Source of the DNA: an uncultured Spirochaetia bacterium
GTDB taxonomy: Bacteria; Spirochaetota; Spirochaetia; CAKZLE01
Direction: 5' to 3'
DNA: 64,000 nucleotides
NCBI GenBank assembly: GCA_937125225.1
Contig: CAKZLE010000023.1
Span: 147,663 to 211,662 of the forward strand
Position numbers and translations under genes: made by a program. This document shows positions 34,384 to 44,332 of the stretch, piece by piece; within the stretch, counting starts at the first letter, position 1, and every line of letters begins with the position of its first letter. Under the pieces are notes generated by a model. That model saw nothing but the letters and a program-made list of their open reading frames with translations, did no database searches and was not told where the DNA came from.

Positions 34384-35802
34384 TTACACGATTGATTTCC
34401 ATTTTGTACCAGAAGCGGTATCTTTTATCTCAATACCGTGCTCTAGGAGTATATCACGAATCTCATCTGCTCTTATAAAGTTTTTATTTTTCCTGACAAT
34501 CTCACGCTCTTGAATCAGAGCAAGAAGGTCAGCACTCAGCTCCTGTACCTCTGCAACCACTACTCCATCTATTCGTAAACCCAAGACTTTGTCAATATCA
34601 TAGAGTATAGTTATCTTCTCTGATGGAGTCAAATCATTATCTTTCAGTACTGCCCAGACTACAGAGAGAGCTCTAGGCATATTGAGGTCCCTGAAGACCG
34701 CACCCTTGAACTCTTCGATACATTTCTGTGCCGGTGCCGAAAGAGCCGACAGTTCTAACTGAGATGCCCCCTCCTCGAGGAGTTTCTGCACTCGAGTGAC
34801 CAGATTGTTCCGAGCTGTCTTTGCAGAATCAAGCGATTCGAAAGAGAACTGGAGCTGAGATCTATAGTGACCTCCCAAACAGAAGTATCTAAAGTCCATA
34901 GGGTCGTAACCCTTCTTCTTCAGAAGTGACAGGGTCAAGAACTCCCCTTTCGACTTTGACATCTTACCAGTCTCATCGAGAAGGAACTCCCCATGAATCC
35001 AGAAATTGACCCAGGGACTCTTTCCCGTCGCAGCCTCTGATTGTGCGATCTCATTCGTGTGATGGACTGGTATATGGTCGGTACCACCACAATGGATATC
35101 GAACTGTTCGCCTAGATATTTCATACTCATGGCACTACACTCGAGGTGCCAACCAGGATAACCGACTCCCCAGGGAGAATCCCAGGTCATCGCCTGCTTA
35201 TCGAACTTGGAGTTGGTGAACCAGAGGACGAAATCCTTGGGATTTCGTTTATTGGTATCTACTTCGATCCTAGCCCCAGATTTCAACTCACTCAGATCGA
35301 GTCTAGCAAGCTTTCCATAGGCAGGGAAGGTATCGATACTGAAATAGACATTACCACCTGAGATATAAGTGTGTCCGTTTTCTTCTAGTCGTCTGATCAG
35401 AGCTATCATCTCACCGATATGTTCTGTAGCTTTACACGCTACGGTCGGAACTTCGATGTTCAGATCCTTTGTATCGTCAAAGAAGGCCTTTGTATAGAAT
35501 TCTGCGATATCATAGACACTTCGACCAGTCTCTTTCGAAGTCTTGACCATCTTGTCCTCACCATCATCTCCATCCCCAACGAGATGACCGACATCGGTGA
35601 CGTTCATGACATGATTGACCTTATACCCATCATATTCAAGGACTCTCCTGAGAATATCCTCGAATACGTAGGTTCTCAAGTTCCCGATATGTGCATAATT
35701 ATAGACTGTGGGTCCACATGCATAGAGTTTCACTTCTTCGGGATCTATCGGAGTGAACTCCTCCAAGCTTTTTTTCATAGTATTATATAGAGTTAATGAC
35801 AT
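34384..35802 (-). CDS. cysS: Cysteinyl-tRNA synthetase
   Basis: 472 residues. It charges tRNA-Cys in the cytoplasm. The N-terminal [15 protein letters not shown] carries the zinc-ligand Cys and the HIGH-equivalent HIGN; further zinc ligands lie in HLECSAM near residue 212 and the following HCGG. The class I KMSKS motif is GKMSKSKGE near 268. The start at 35802 follows TTGGGGGCAG; an upstream in-frame codon at 35820 was rejected. It heads a unit continuing into the ECF sigma and anti-sigma genes. Its promoter interleaves with that of murB. Confidence 0.97.
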   Translation of the reverse strand: MSLTLYNTMKKSLEEFTPIDPEEVKLYACGPTVYNYAHIGNLRTYVFEDILRRVLEYDGYKVNHVMNVTDVGHLVGDGDDGEDKMVKTSKETGRSVYDIAEFYTKAFFDDTKDLNIEVPTVACKATEHIGEMIALIRRLEENGHTYISGGNVYFSIDTFPAYGKLARLDLSELKSGARIEVDTNKRNPKDFVLWFTNSKFDKQAMTWDSPWGVGYPGWHLECSAMSMKYLGEQFDIHCGGTDHIPVHHTNEIAQSEAATGKSPWVNFWIHGEFLLDETGKMSKSKGEFLTLSLLKKKGYDPMDFRYFCLGGHYRSQLQFSFESLDSAKTARNNLVTRVQKLLEEGASQLELSALSAPAQKCIEEFKGAVFRDLNMPRALSVVWAVLKDNDLTPSEKITILYDIDKVLGLRIDGVVVAEVQELSADLLALIQEREIVRKNKNFIRADEIRDILLEHGIEIKDTASGTKWKSIV

Positions 35803-35837
35803 AACTGCCCCCAATTTCAATAATAAATAACATGTCC

Positions 35838-35873
35838 ATTATATTTGCCCAAATGGGATTAATCCAGTACAAT
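35838..35873. promoter_or_regulatory. Interleaved divergent promoters of cysS and murB
   Basis: Plus strand (murB): TTGCCC (35845-35850), 17 bases, TACAAT (35868-35873). Minus strand (cysS): TGGATT (35861-35866), 17 bases, perfect TATAAT (35838-35843). Each -35 lies inside the other's spacer, so both cannot be occupied together. A GGATTAATCC palindrome (35856-35865) and CCC-AAAT-GGG inverted repeat sit in the shared core. Confidence 0.6.
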
Positions 35874-35919
35874 GATACTTGTGCAATCAAATGTACGAGA
35901 AACAGGTGAAAAAATCAAC

Positions 35920-36810
35920 ATGGAACATTTAATACAAAAAGACATATTATTAGAATCATATACATCGATCAAAGCAGGTGGACGAGCAGAATATATAGCA
36001 CAACCTGAAAACTATGAGGAACTCTCAGGACTACTCGCATGGGCTTTAGACCAACAACAGGATGTGAATATTCTCGGAAGTGGAACGAATACCCTCATCT
36101 CTGAAAAGGGTGTAGAGGGGCTCCTTATCGACATTAAGAAGTTGCGAAAGGTCCATACTCGTGGAACCCTTCTTACAGCCTATGCAGGAAGTTCTATGGA
36201 GAGCGTAGTCAAGGCAGCAGGGGATGCAGGGCTATCAGGCCTGGAGTATTTCTCAGGACTTCCGGGTACTGTCGGTGGGGCAGTCTATGGCAACGCAGGA
36301 TGCTTCGGACATGAGGTCGCTGATCTCATTGAATGGATCGAATATATGACCCCGGATGGGGAAATGCATAAGATGAGAAAAGACCAGTACCTATTCACTT
36401 ATAGGGGATCTCCCTGTAAATGCAATGGATGGATCATTACAGAGGTTGGTTTCAATCTTACCCCGAAACCATCTATAGAGATTCAGGATAAGGCTAAAGG
36501 CTATAGACAGAAAAGACGAGATATGGGCCACTACCGATACCCCTCCCTCGGATCAATATTCAAGAACCCGAGCATCGAGGGAATCGATGAAAGGATTTCT
36601 GCGGGAAAACTGATTGACGAAGCAGGCCTACTCGGGCATGCTGTCGGTGCTGCAAAGATTGCAGAATATCATGGTAATATCATCATCAACCCAAAAGGTG
36701 AAGCTAAATCTGATGACATATATCAACTCATAGAGTACATTCAGATGCAGGTCAAGAAGAAACACGATATAGCATTGGAATTGGAGATCAATCTACTAGG
36801 AAACTGGTAG
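35920..36810 (+). CDS. murB: UDP-N-acetylenolpyruvoylglucosamine reductase
   Basis: 296 residues. It reduces UDP-GlcNAc-enolpyruvate to UDP-MurNAc with NADPH and FAD, a committed peptidoglycan precursor step in the cytoplasm. Motifs include the FAD-binding VNILGSGTNTL, SGLPGTVGGAVYGNAGCFG near residue 120, RGSPCK, and the catalytic-serine region SLGSIFKNP near 208, ending with AAKIAEYHGNIIIN. The short layout fits type II MurB lacking the Tyr loop. The ATG at 35920 (AGGTG upstream) was chosen over an in-frame ATG at 35872. mgtE follows on the same strand. Confidence 0.95.
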   Translation: MEHLIQKDILLESYTSIKAGGRAEYIAQPENYEELSGLLAWALDQQQDVNILGSGTNTLISEKGVEGLLIDIKKLRKVHTRGTLLTAYAGSSMESVVKAAGDAGLSGLEYFSGLPGTVGGAVYGNAGCFGHEVADLIEWIEYMTPDGEMHKMRKDQYLFTYRGSPCKCNGWIITEVGFNLTPKPSIEIQDKAKGYRQKRRDMGHYRYPSLGSIFKNPSIEGIDERISAGKLIDEAGLLGHAVGAAKIAEYHGNIIINPKGEAKSDDIYQLIEYIQMQVKKKHDIALELEINLLGNW

Positions 36811-36847
36811 AACAGGCTAAAGCCATCGTCATCGAGAAGGAGTCAAC

Positions 36848-38197
36848 ATGAATGAACCACTGAAACACTTCCTTGAATATTATGAGAGAATGACTCCCTC
36901 TGAGAGAAAACTGTTTCTCAATGAGATTCCCTTTGCCGACATGGTGGAAGATTGGAACGATCTAGAAGATCAGGAAGCAATGAAGATCTTCGTAGAACTT
37001 CCTCTTGAGATAAAGACTGACCTCATATCTGAACTATCATATCAGGATCAGGAACTCCTGATCCTAGGACTTTCTGAAAAGAGCAAAAAGAACCTCTTCC
37101 AGATGATGGAACCCGACGACCTGGTAGATATCATGCAGTCGGTGAATAAAGAGGTTCGTGATTCAGTCTGGAAGAGTTTGAGTGATGATGCGAAAAGGGA
37201 GATGCTCTTCCTTCTCAGATTCGATGAAGATGATGCTGCAGGGCTCATGACCCCCAGATTCCTTGCGGTTCAAGCACATACTTCAGTCGGTCAGGCCATC
37301 AATTTCATACGAGCTAACTGTAATACGGTCGAGTATCTTTTCAGTATCTACGTCATCGATCAACTCGAGCGACTCATCGGCTTTGTAGATATGAAATATC
37401 TTCTTGCAGCGAAAGACAGCCAGAAGATCAGCGAGATCCTCGAGGACAAGATCGTCTATGTCTACGAGGACACAGACCAGGAAGAGGTAGCCAAACTGAT
37501 GGATACCAATGACTTCGCATCTATTCCGGTAATAAACCATGAACATATCCTCATTGGTATCGTCACTTTCGATGATGTCATCGATGTCATTAGAGAGGAA
37601 CAGACAGAGGATGTCTATAAGATGGGTGGTATGGCATCATCGACGGATACCTATATGCACAACTCAGTATGGGACCTCGTGAAGATGCGTGTCCCCTGGT
37701 TGATCATTCTCCTACTCTTAGGGACTGTATCGGCGAATGTTCTCAACCATTATGAATCGATCCTTGTCGGAGCTGCATTCCTTATCATATTCATGCCGGT
37801 AATCACTCAGACTGGTGGTAATGCAGGGTCTCAGGCCTCAACTCTGATGATCCGTGGTCTTGCGACCGGAGAGATCCAATTCAGGGACGTGATGAAGATC
37901 ATCTCAAAAGAGCTTCTGATAGGTATCATCATGGGAGTGATAACCGGCGGTGTCATCATCCTACGATCGATCTTCCTCCCCCCTGGTGTCGGGGTCTATG
38001 AGGGCATGGTCATAGGGCTATCACTGATGATTGTAGTGTTCATATCGAACCTCATTGGTATCTTAGCTCCATTAGGGATCGCACGTCTCGGTAAAGACCC
38101 GACAGTCATGTCTGCCCCATTGATGGCTACAGTCATCGATATCTGCGGATATGCCATCTACTTCGAGACTGCGAAATGGTTATTGAAGCTTTCCTGA
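36848..38197 (+). CDS. mgtE: Magnesium transporter MgtE
   Basis: 449 residues. The order is the MgtE N-terminal domain (~1-130; DDAAGLMTPRFLAV near its end), a CBS-domain pair (~135-255; IPVINHEHILIGIVTFDDVIDV) and a five-helix membrane domain (~280-449). The selectivity signature MPVITQTGGNAGSQA is near residue 320. It is a Mg2+ channel gated by Mg2+ binding to the N and CBS domains. AGAAGGAG precedes the ATG. All elements are present and full length. Co-transcription with murB is possible, 37 bases apart. Confidence 0.97.
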   Translation: MNEPLKHFLEYYERMTPSERKLFLNEIPFADMVEDWNDLEDQEAMKIFVELPLEIKTDLISELSYQDQELLILGLSEKSKKNLFQMMEPDDLVDIMQSVNKEVRDSVWKSLSDDAKREMLFLLRFDEDDAAGLMTPRFLAVQAHTSVGQAINFIRANCNTVEYLFSIYVIDQLERLIGFVDMKYLLAAKDSQKISEILEDKIVYVYEDTDQEEVAKLMDTNDFASIPVINHEHILIGIVTFDDVIDVIREEQTEDVYKMGGMASSTDTYMHNSVWDLVKMRVPWLIILLLLGTVSANVLNHYESILVGAAFLIIFMPVITQTGGNAGSQASTLMIRGLATGEIQFRDVMKIISKELLIGIIMGVITGGVIILRSIFLPPGVGVYEGMVIGLSLMIVVFISNLIGILAPLGIARLGKDPTVMSAPLMATVIDICGYAIYFETAKWLLKLS

Positions 38198-38223
38198 GGA
38201 TTATCGACGGTACGCAAACATCG

Positions 38224-39411
38224 TCACCAGGAGATCGTGGATCTTAATACCTCTTCGGACTCACCGATACTCTTCTTCAAGGAGAGTATCTCATCTGTAT
38301 AATCTATTGATATCGTGAAATCTAATGTATGATCACTCATCCCAACAGAGAGTCCAAACTCTAGTCTGTCATGATCATAGATCAAACCTATCTCATGATC
38401 CCCCACCCACTCTCCTCTTACATAGCTATATTGGGTCTTCACGTTCATCTTCAAGGGATCAAGAGAAAGAGTGACCCTACTACTATCTTCAAGACTCTCT
38501 TCAAAAAATAGAAGATTCTCCGCCATGAATCGGTAGGACCAACGCCTCTCATAGGATATTCTCCCGAATTCCAAGTCTAGCCCAGTAGTATATTGCCGAT
38601 CATAGACCCCCGTGAAGACGAGAGGCTCCTTATGGTAATGATATTCTCTCCACTGTGCGAAGAGACTCAATAGTTGCTTCGAATACTCTACCTTGAAATA
38701 TCTTCCGAGTTTCAAGTTCTTCGATACAAGAGAGAATCCATCTTCTATCGCCCGTTGAGCTATGTTGAAATGGAAGGACCCGAATTCCTCGAGTATTGAG
38801 AATTCCAGTAAACTGACACTCTTCCCATATTCAGAGAGCCTTGTGAGGTATCTCATATCAAGGGCATCGTCTAGAGACCACCTCAAACCAATCACAGAAG
38901 ATTCGAGAGAGCGATGCCCCCCTAGGAGTTCCGCTAGCCCATCTTCTCTATAGTGATCATACTGACCTAAGATCTCGAAAGCCTCAGAATACTCTCCCAA
39001 TAATCCAACCGAGGTCACTTCTGTATCTGAGAGGAGATACCCCCCTATGCGAAAGATCCCACTGCTATAGGAGTCATATAAAGCAAGCGTATTACCATGA
39101 GCGTAGGGAGAGACCGTTATGTGAGAGATTGCAAAGATATTAGCGAATGAGACTGAATCAGGGTAATAAAGAGAGTGCAGCAATCCTTTGTATACAGGGC
39201 TACCGATAGAGATGCCTGCGATGTCTCTCAATCGTATAGCTAGCTCAGCCTCTCCATCCATAGATAGAGAACCCCAGTCAGCCTTAAAGGTGATCAGGTT
39301 ATCGACGTCCTCTTCTCTTTCAATATGGGTAACAGAGAGAGAATTGCCGTAACCTCGAATACCGAGAATCAGGATTATAATAATAAATGGATAGAGTTTC
39401 TTTGTTCTCAC
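38224..39411 (-). CDS. Exported protein, probable outer-membrane beta-barrel
   Basis: 395 residues, no family recognised. A signal peptide (residues ~1-23: MRTKKLYPFIIIILILGIRG then YGNS) precedes a body of alternating polar/hydrophobic strands rich in Tyr, Ser, Leu and Asp. Examples near the end are VTLSLDPLKMNVKTQYSYV and HEIGLIYDHDRLEFGLSVG. The last residue is tryptophan, as is common for outer-membrane barrels recognised by BamA. These features suggest a surface or outer-membrane barrel; a periplasmic beta protein is the alternative. It converges on mgtE, 26 bases apart. Confidence 0.7.
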   Translation of the reverse strand: MRTKKLYPFIIIILILGIRGYGNSLSVTHIEREEDVDNLITFKADWGSLSMDGEAELAIRLRDIAGISIGSPVYKGLLHSLYYPDSVSFANIFAISHITVSPYAHGNTLALYDSYSSGIFRIGGYLLSDTEVTSVGLLGEYSEAFEILGQYDHYREDGLAELLGGHRSLESSVIGLRWSLDDALDMRYLTRLSEYGKSVSLLEFSILEEFGSFHFNIAQRAIEDGFSLVSKNLKLGRYFKVEYSKQLLSLFAQWREYHYHKEPLVFTGVYDRQYTTGLDLEFGRISYERRWSYRFMAENLLFFEESLEDSSRVTLSLDPLKMNVKTQYSYVRGEWVGDHEIGLIYDHDRLEFGLSVGMSDHTLDFTISIDYTDEILSLKKSIGESEEVLRSTISW

Positions 39412-39552
39412 GGTTTCTATTAACTGATATACCTGAATTTTGATTCATATATAGCCATAATAATAATATTGTTATTGCATTTTTTATCCTAAAGTGAAAA
39501 AATAGGCGCAGAAAATTACACTTGTCAAATATTTGTTCGGAGGTTTTATAAC

Positions 39553-40878
39553 ATGGTGATTCTCACATTGAACTGCGGAAGCTCTTCTGCTAAATATCAA
39601 TTATATGATTGGGCTGCTAAAGAGGTACTTGCAGTCGGAGCTATTGAACGAATCGGTCAGAAGATCTCAACAATAGAACATAAAGCAAAGGGAGAGACCT
39701 ATGAATCTGAAGTATCCTCTCCTTCACATAAAGAGGCGATAGAGATCATCATCTCAACGATCCTCGATGAGAAACTCGGGGTCATCAGTTCCGTCGATGA
39801 AATCAAAGCCGTAGGACACAGAGTCCTTCATGGTGGAGAGAAATTCAAAGAGTCTGTGATCGTGACCGATGAGGTCATGGAAGTGTTCGAATCTCTTGTA
39901 CACCTCGGACCTCTTCATATGCCTGCAAACATCCTGGGTATCAAAGCAGCTCAGCAGGTCATTCCTGAAGTACCTCATTGTGCTGTCATGGATACCGCTT
40001 GGCACCAGACGATGCCACCAGAGGCCTATCTCTATGCAGTACCCTATCAGTGGTATACCGACCATAATGTAAGAAGATACGGTTTCCACGGAACCAGTTA
40101 TGTATATACGGCTAAAAGAGCCTCAGTACTGCTAGGGAAAGCGCCAAAAGATACGAATCTAGTAATCGCCCATATCGGTAACGGTGCATCGATCTGTGCA
40201 GTGAAGAATGGAGTCTGTGTAGATACCTCCATGGGACTCACCCCTCTTGAGGGACTGATCATGGGAACTCGATCAGGAGACCTCGATCCAGCCATACTCC
40301 CCTACATCATGAATGCAACGGGAAAGAGTGCGACAGAGATCGATACTGCGCTCAATAAAGAGAGTGGTATCCTCGCTATCAGTGGACTGTCCAGTGACCG
40401 ACGAGATATCAGAGATGCCGCAGCGAACGGTGATGAAAGAAGCCAATTGGCTATCGATATGGAATGCTACCGATTGAAGAAATACATTGGTGGGTATATG
40501 GCAGCAGTCGGAAAGATCGATGCACTCGTATTCACAGCCGGTGTCGGAGAGATGGCCCCTCATATCAGAAAGGGAGTCCTTAGTGGACTAGAACATCTTG
40601 GGATCATCTTCGATCCTGTTAAGAACGAACAGGCTACCTGCAGGAATACAGAACTTGAGATATCTACCGATGACTCACCAGTGAAGATCCTGATCATCCC
40701 TACAGATGAAGAGCTTGTCATGACTGAAGATACCTATGCATTACTCCAGGGAACCTATGATGTTCATACCAAGTTCACCTACTCCTTCCAATCAGCGGAT
40801 TATGAGAACAAAGCAAGAGCTGCTGCTCTGAAGAAAGATCTCGAAAAGAGACCTTATCTCAAGGATCTGATGGCATAG
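39553..40878 (+). CDS. ackA: Acetate kinase
   Basis: 441 residues. It converts acetyl phosphate and ADP to acetate and ATP, the main substrate-level ATP step of acetate fermentation. [21 protein letters not shown] N-terminus ([14 protein letters not shown]), [33 protein letters not shown] and [12 protein letters not shown] are standard AckA motifs. The catalytic and ATP-binding residues look intact. It is about 35-40 residues longer than the usual ~400, with a Lys/Ala-rich C-terminal tail. GGAGG precedes the ATG. No phosphotransacetylase gene is adjacent. An intrinsic terminator follows. Confidence 0.97.
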   Translation: MVILTLNCGSSSAKYQLYDWAAKEVLAVGAIERIGQKISTIEHKAKGETYESEVSSPSHKEAIEIIISTILDEKLGVISSVDEIKAVGHRVLHGGEKFKESVIVTDEVMEVFESLVHLGPLHMPANILGIKAAQQVIPEVPHCAVMDTAWHQTMPPEAYLYAVPYQWYTDHNVRRYGFHGTSYVYTAKRASVLLGKAPKDTNLVIAHIGNGASICAVKNGVCVDTSMGLTPLEGLIMGTRSGDLDPAILPYIMNATGKSATEIDTALNKESGILAISGLSSDRRDIRDAAANGDERSQLAIDMECYRLKKYIGGYMAAVGKIDALVFTAGVGEMAPHIRKGVLSGLEHLGIIFDPVKNEQATCRNTELEISTDDSPVKILIIPTDEELVMTEDTYALLQGTYDVHTKFTYSFQSADYENKARAAALKKDLEKRPYLKDLMA

Positions 40879-40905
40879 CAATTCAGAGTTTACATATGAT
40901 ATTGA

Positions 40906-40934
40906 CAGCAGCTGTAACTAGCTGCTGTTTTTTT
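40906..40934 (+). terminator. Intrinsic terminator of ackA
   Basis: Perfect 8-base stem CAGCAGCT (40906-40913) with AGCTGCTG (40920-40927), a 6-base loop and seven T (40928-40934), 28 bases after the ackA stop. Confidence 0.92.
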
Positions 40935-40947
40935 GGGTTTAACAGGT

Positions 40948-41208
40948 ATGAAAAGGTTATTGTTAAGTCTGTTATTGTTTGCAGTCCTGCTCGGATGCAC
41001 ACTGTTGAACGAGGGGTTCCAGGACCCGATGGTGACAGACAAGATCATCGGAGTCGCATCCGACCCCGATCCCGTTTTAGCAGAGGTTCTCTCATTAGCA
41101 AAACAGGGGAAAGTATCGGATGTCATCATCCTCGAATCCTTCCCCGTTCAGATAATACTCACGGCACATCAATCTGTCTTTGAATCCCTTGAAGAGATAC
41201 GTCCCTAG
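40948..41208 (+). CDS. Small predicted lipoprotein
   Basis: 86 residues from the ATG at 40948. A lipoprotein signal peptide (KRLLLSLLLFAVLLGC) ends in an L-L-G-C lipobox with Cys17, followed by a ~70-residue mature part with a helical segment (PVLAEVLSLAKQGKVSDVII). No family is recognised. It begins right after the ackA terminator, so it either has its own promoter or is expressed by read-through. The ribosome site is weak (ACAGGT). It converges on the sugar permease gene, four bases apart. Reasonable as a gene because of the clear lipobox. Confidence 0.6.
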   Translation: MKRLLLSLLLFAVLLGCTLLNEGFQDPMVTDKIIGVASDPDPVLAEVLSLAKQGKVSDVIILESFPVQIILTAHQSVFESLEEIRP

Positions 41209-41212
41209 TGAT

Positions 41213-42055
41213 CTATTCCTTTACTGCTCCAGCAGAGAATCCCTTCTTCAACTGTTTATGGAAGAACAGGTAGAAGACGATCATTGGGATCGTTCCAATG
41301 ACGAGTGCTGCAAACTGTAGACCATAATTACGTGACATACCACCTGCAAAGGCGTTGATTCCTACAGGTAGGGATCTCAAAGCCGTCTTACTCGTCAAGA
41401 TGAAGACGAAGATGAACTCGTTCCAGTTACCCAGGAAGTTATAGATGATCATGGTTGCTGTAACAGGGACGGCCATAGGAAGTATGACCATACGGAAGAT
41501 CTGCCCATAATTCGCGCCATCGATAAGAGCAGCCTCTTCGAGAGCACTAGGTATCCCTTTTATATAGGATGTTGCAAGATATATGAGAAAAGGCAGTCCA
41601 AAGGCGATATAGGGAAGAATGACTCCGATCCTCGTATCATCGATATTCAGTTTTACCTCTAACAGGAACAATGGGACCAATACTGAATGTGCTGTGATGA
41701 GCATACCCAGGATGAAGAACTTATAGAAGAATCCTGTCAGTTTATCATAACCGAACTTGGCAAAACCATATCCAGTCATAAGAGCCAACATGGTTGTCGC
41801 ACCGGTAGCAATAGCGGTATAGATGATACTGTTCATACTATAGATCCCGAGTTTTCCCAATCTCCAGGCCTCTGTATAGTTCTCAAAGAACAGTGTCTTA
41901 GGGAAACTGAAGATATTCTGGATGATATCCTGATGTGGTTTCAAAGAGGAATAGAAGAGCCAGAATAGTGGTCCTATCGTCAATAAGGTAAAGAATACCA
42001 TAACGATATAGGCAAATACACGCCAACCAGTCGTACGTTCATTATGTATTGTCAT
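41213..42055 (-). CDS. Sugar ABC transporter permease, MalG type
   Basis: 280 residues with six hydrophobic segments, the usual MalG-like (CUT1) inner-membrane subunit. The EAA loop that docks on the ATPase is SALEEAALIDGANYGQIFRM near residue 185. It is the last gene of the unit rok - binding protein - permease - permease. No ATPase gene is present in the locus, so a shared MsmK/MalK-type ATPase encoded elsewhere must energise it. The substrate is inferred from the divergent beta-mannosidase: manno-oligosaccharides or beta-mannosides. Confidence 0.93.
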   Translation of the reverse strand: MTIHNERTTGWRVFAYIVMVFFTLLTIGPLFWLFYSSLKPHQDIIQNIFSFPKTLFFENYTEAWRLGKLGIYSMNSIIYTAIATGATTMLALMTGYGFAKFGYDKLTGFFYKFFILGMLITAHSVLVPLFLLEVKLNIDDTRIGVILPYIAFGLPFLIYLATSYIKGIPSALEEAALIDGANYGQIFRMVILPMAVPVTATMIIYNFLGNWNEFIFVFILTSKTALRSLPVGINAFAGGMSRNYGLQFAALVIGTIPMIVFYLFFHKQLKKGFSAGAVKE

Positions 42056-42070
42056 TTTACGGTTCTCCCC

Positions 42071-42958
42071 TTATTCATACTTCTTCTCAAAGAAGCCATA
42101 TACTTTTTGTGCAATAGTTATCAGCCCCATACTCAGAGCTACTATAACGATCGATACGGCAGAGCCGAATCCATAGTTATAATATTTAAAGGTATTGGTA
42201 TACATATAGATAGCAATTACCTCAGTATAGTGGGCAGGCCCACCTGATGTCATAGCGAAGATCAGATCGAAACTCTTCAATGATCCTGCGATCGCAAAGA
42301 CGGCTGTCGTGAAGAGTATGTTTGACATGGATGGAGCTACAATCTTCATGAGAATCTGAAATTCTGAAGCACCGTCTATGATAGCAGACTCGATCACTGA
42401 TGGGGATATCTTCTGCATCGAAGCAAGAAAGATAACCATATACATTCCTGTGTACATCCAGAGGACTACAAACAGGATGGGGAGGATCGCTAACTGTTTA
42501 TCTTGAGCGACCGCCATGATATATCTTGGATTATCTGTGAGCCGTTGGATCAATGTAGTATATAATCCTGTTGGAGCAAAGATCTGTGCCCAAAGAATAG
42601 CTACGACTATGGCTGAGATGGTAATCGGTAGAAATATCATTGATTCGAAGAAGGACTGAGCCTTGACCATCTTTCTGTATAAGATGTATGCAAGTATGAA
42701 TCCCAATGGAAGTTGTCCGAATATGGAGACTGCAACGATCAGTAGATTGTTTCTCAGTCCGAGAAGGAAGACGTCATCCTTGAACATCCTGACATAGTTT
42801 GCCAGTTTTACGAACTCCATCTTCTCATACCCATTCCAATTGAAGAAACTCAAACCAAGACTGTAGAGTACGGGGAATATGATGATACAGGCATAGATGA
42901 ATACTGCCGGTCCGATGAAGGCTGCATAATAGGCCTTCTTACTTGTATGAAAGGTCAT
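42071..42958 (-). CDS. Sugar ABC transporter permease, MalF/UgpA type
   Basis: 295 residues from the ATG at 42958 (AAAAGGAG upstream); an in-frame codon at 43000 was rejected. Six membrane segments with the N-terminal AAFIGPAVFIYACIIIFPVL typical of UgpA/LacF-like subunits. The EAA loop is SVIESAIIDGASEFQILMKI near residue 200. It pairs with the MalG-type subunit whose gene begins 15 bases downstream, forming the membrane channel. Same operon as the binding protein and ROK regulator. Confidence 0.93.
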   Translation of the reverse strand: MTFHTSKKAYYAAFIGPAVFIYACIIIFPVLYSLGLSFFNWNGYEKMEFVKLANYVRMFKDDVFLLGLRNNLLIVAVSIFGQLPLGFILAYILYRKMVKAQSFFESMIFLPITISAIVVAILWAQIFAPTGLYTTLIQRLTDNPRYIMAVAQDKQLAILPILFVVLWMYTGMYMVIFLASMQKISPSVIESAIIDGASEFQILMKIVAPSMSNILFTTAVFAIAGSLKSFDLIFAMTSGGPAHYTEVIAIYMYTNTFKYYNYGFGSAVSIVIVALSMGLITIAQKVYGFFEKKYE

Positions 42959-43031
42959 GGGTTCTCCTTTTCCCGGTGAAGCCCTATAGATCTGAATCAA
43001 CAGATCTATAGAGACTTCTTAGATTAGGGGG

Positions 43032-44318
43032 TTATCGCTCGTTAGCTGCTACCCATGCTTCGTATTCAGCTCCGACCTCTTCTGGAGTCTTTGTTCCGAA
43101 GATAAGTTCCTGAAGTGCTGGATGAAGAACACCCATGCCCTCGCCGTCCATCACTGCATCGATTACATAACCTGATGGAGTGTTGTTCACGAACTCTGAG
43201 AGTTTTACCGTAAGAGGATCAATGTCATTAGGCATTGGGATCTTGTATGCAGGAAGAGCGCCGAAGCTCTGTCTGATAGCTGATCCAACTGGTCCTGAAT
43301 AGAACCAGATCCACTTGAAAGCTGCATCAGCTTCTGCATCACTGAGGTTAGCATTCATACCATGACCGGTTCCAGCTACAGCGGCTGTAGAAGCTGCCTG
43401 ACCATTTTCCATAGGTACTGATGGGAATACATTCAAGGTGACATAGTCAACCATATCTGCAGGAAGCTCACCATTAAGGTTATTCACTCTCCAACCACCA
43501 TCGATGTAATAGACAGCCTTTCCGGTTACGAACTCTGTAAGAGCACTACCATAGTTAAGGGTGTTGATTCCTGCTGAGAACATATCGTTCTTAGCAAGTA
43601 CATCGATAACGTTCAATGCGTTGATGAATTCATCATCTGCAAATGATACATCACCAGCTAAAGCACTATCCATCCATTTTCTTCCACCAGTTCTGTCAAT
43701 AAGAGCTGAGAGGAAACAGGACTGCATCTGCCATCCATCACCATTAGTCATAGCGATTGGGGTATAACCAGCTGCACGGATCACATCACCCTGAGCTACC
43801 ATTTCGTCCAATGTCTTTGGAAGTGTGAGTCCAAGTTCAGCCATCAGTTTCTCATTGGTATACATTACATGAGTCGCTGTGACCTGTTCTGGTAATTCGA
43901 AGATCTCTCCGTTAGGACCCTGAGCTGCAACAGCTGTTGGTGAGAATCCATCGAGTTTTCCTTCGAGCCATGGTGAGAGGTCTTTAGCCTTACCTGCACT
44001 AGTAACCATTCCAGTTCTCTTTCCAGGCCATAGGAACATGATGTCTGGTAACTGATTAGCAATAGCCATCGCCTGAAGTTTGTCATGATATGGTTCGTTG
44101 AAACCATATTCGATCTCTAATTCGATCTCTGGATAGGTTGCTTCGAAAGTCGAAAGCAGAATGTCCCAGTTAGCTGTCGCTACAGGGTCTGTCAAATCAA
44201 GATAATGAAACATAGACAACTTCACTTTCCCGTCATCTACTGTCTCAGCCTGTGCCTGAGCGAAAGCCAGCGAACCTACTGCTAGTAGGACCAAGATGAT
44301 TCCTAATACTCTTTTCAT
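43032..44318 (-). CDS. Sugar ABC transporter solute-binding protein
   Basis: 428 residues. A signal peptide (MKRVLGIILVLLAVGSLAFA, cleavage near AQA-QA) has no lipobox, so a soluble periplasmic protein is expected. The mature part fits the family 1 carbohydrate-binding fold (SBP_bac_1): LEIEYGFNEPYHDKLQAM-type strand, IMFLWPGKRTGMV, and an aromatic-rich cleft region (IDGGWRVNN). AAGGAGG precedes the ATG. A small hairpin lies in the 35-base gap after the ROK gene and may raise its relative expression. Beta-mannoside specificity is inferred from context. Confidence 0.93.
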   Translation of the reverse strand: MKRVLGIILVLLAVGSLAFAQAQAETVDDGKVKLSMFHYLDLTDPVATANWDILLSTFEATYPEIELEIEYGFNEPYHDKLQAMAIANQLPDIMFLWPGKRTGMVTSAGKAKDLSPWLEGKLDGFSPTAVAAQGPNGEIFELPEQVTATHVMYTNEKLMAELGLTLPKTLDEMVAQGDVIRAAGYTPIAMTNGDGWQMQSCFLSALIDRTGGRKWMDSALAGDVSFADDEFINALNVIDVLAKNDMFSAGINTLNYGSALTEFVTGKAVYYIDGGWRVNNLNGELPADMVDYVTLNVFPSVPMENGQAASTAAVAGTGHGMNANLSDAEADAAFKWIWFYSGPVGSAIRQSFGALPAYKIPMPNDIDPLTVKLSEFVNNTPSGYVIDAVMDGEGMGVLHPALQELIFGTKTPEEVGAEYEAWVAANER

Positions 44319-44332
44319 ATAAATTCCTCCTT

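Noticed and set aside
40896..41183. 95-codon plus-strand frame overlapping the small lipoprotein in another frame
   Set aside because: The alternative frame at 40948 has a clean lipobox signal peptide; the longer frame spans the ackA terminator.
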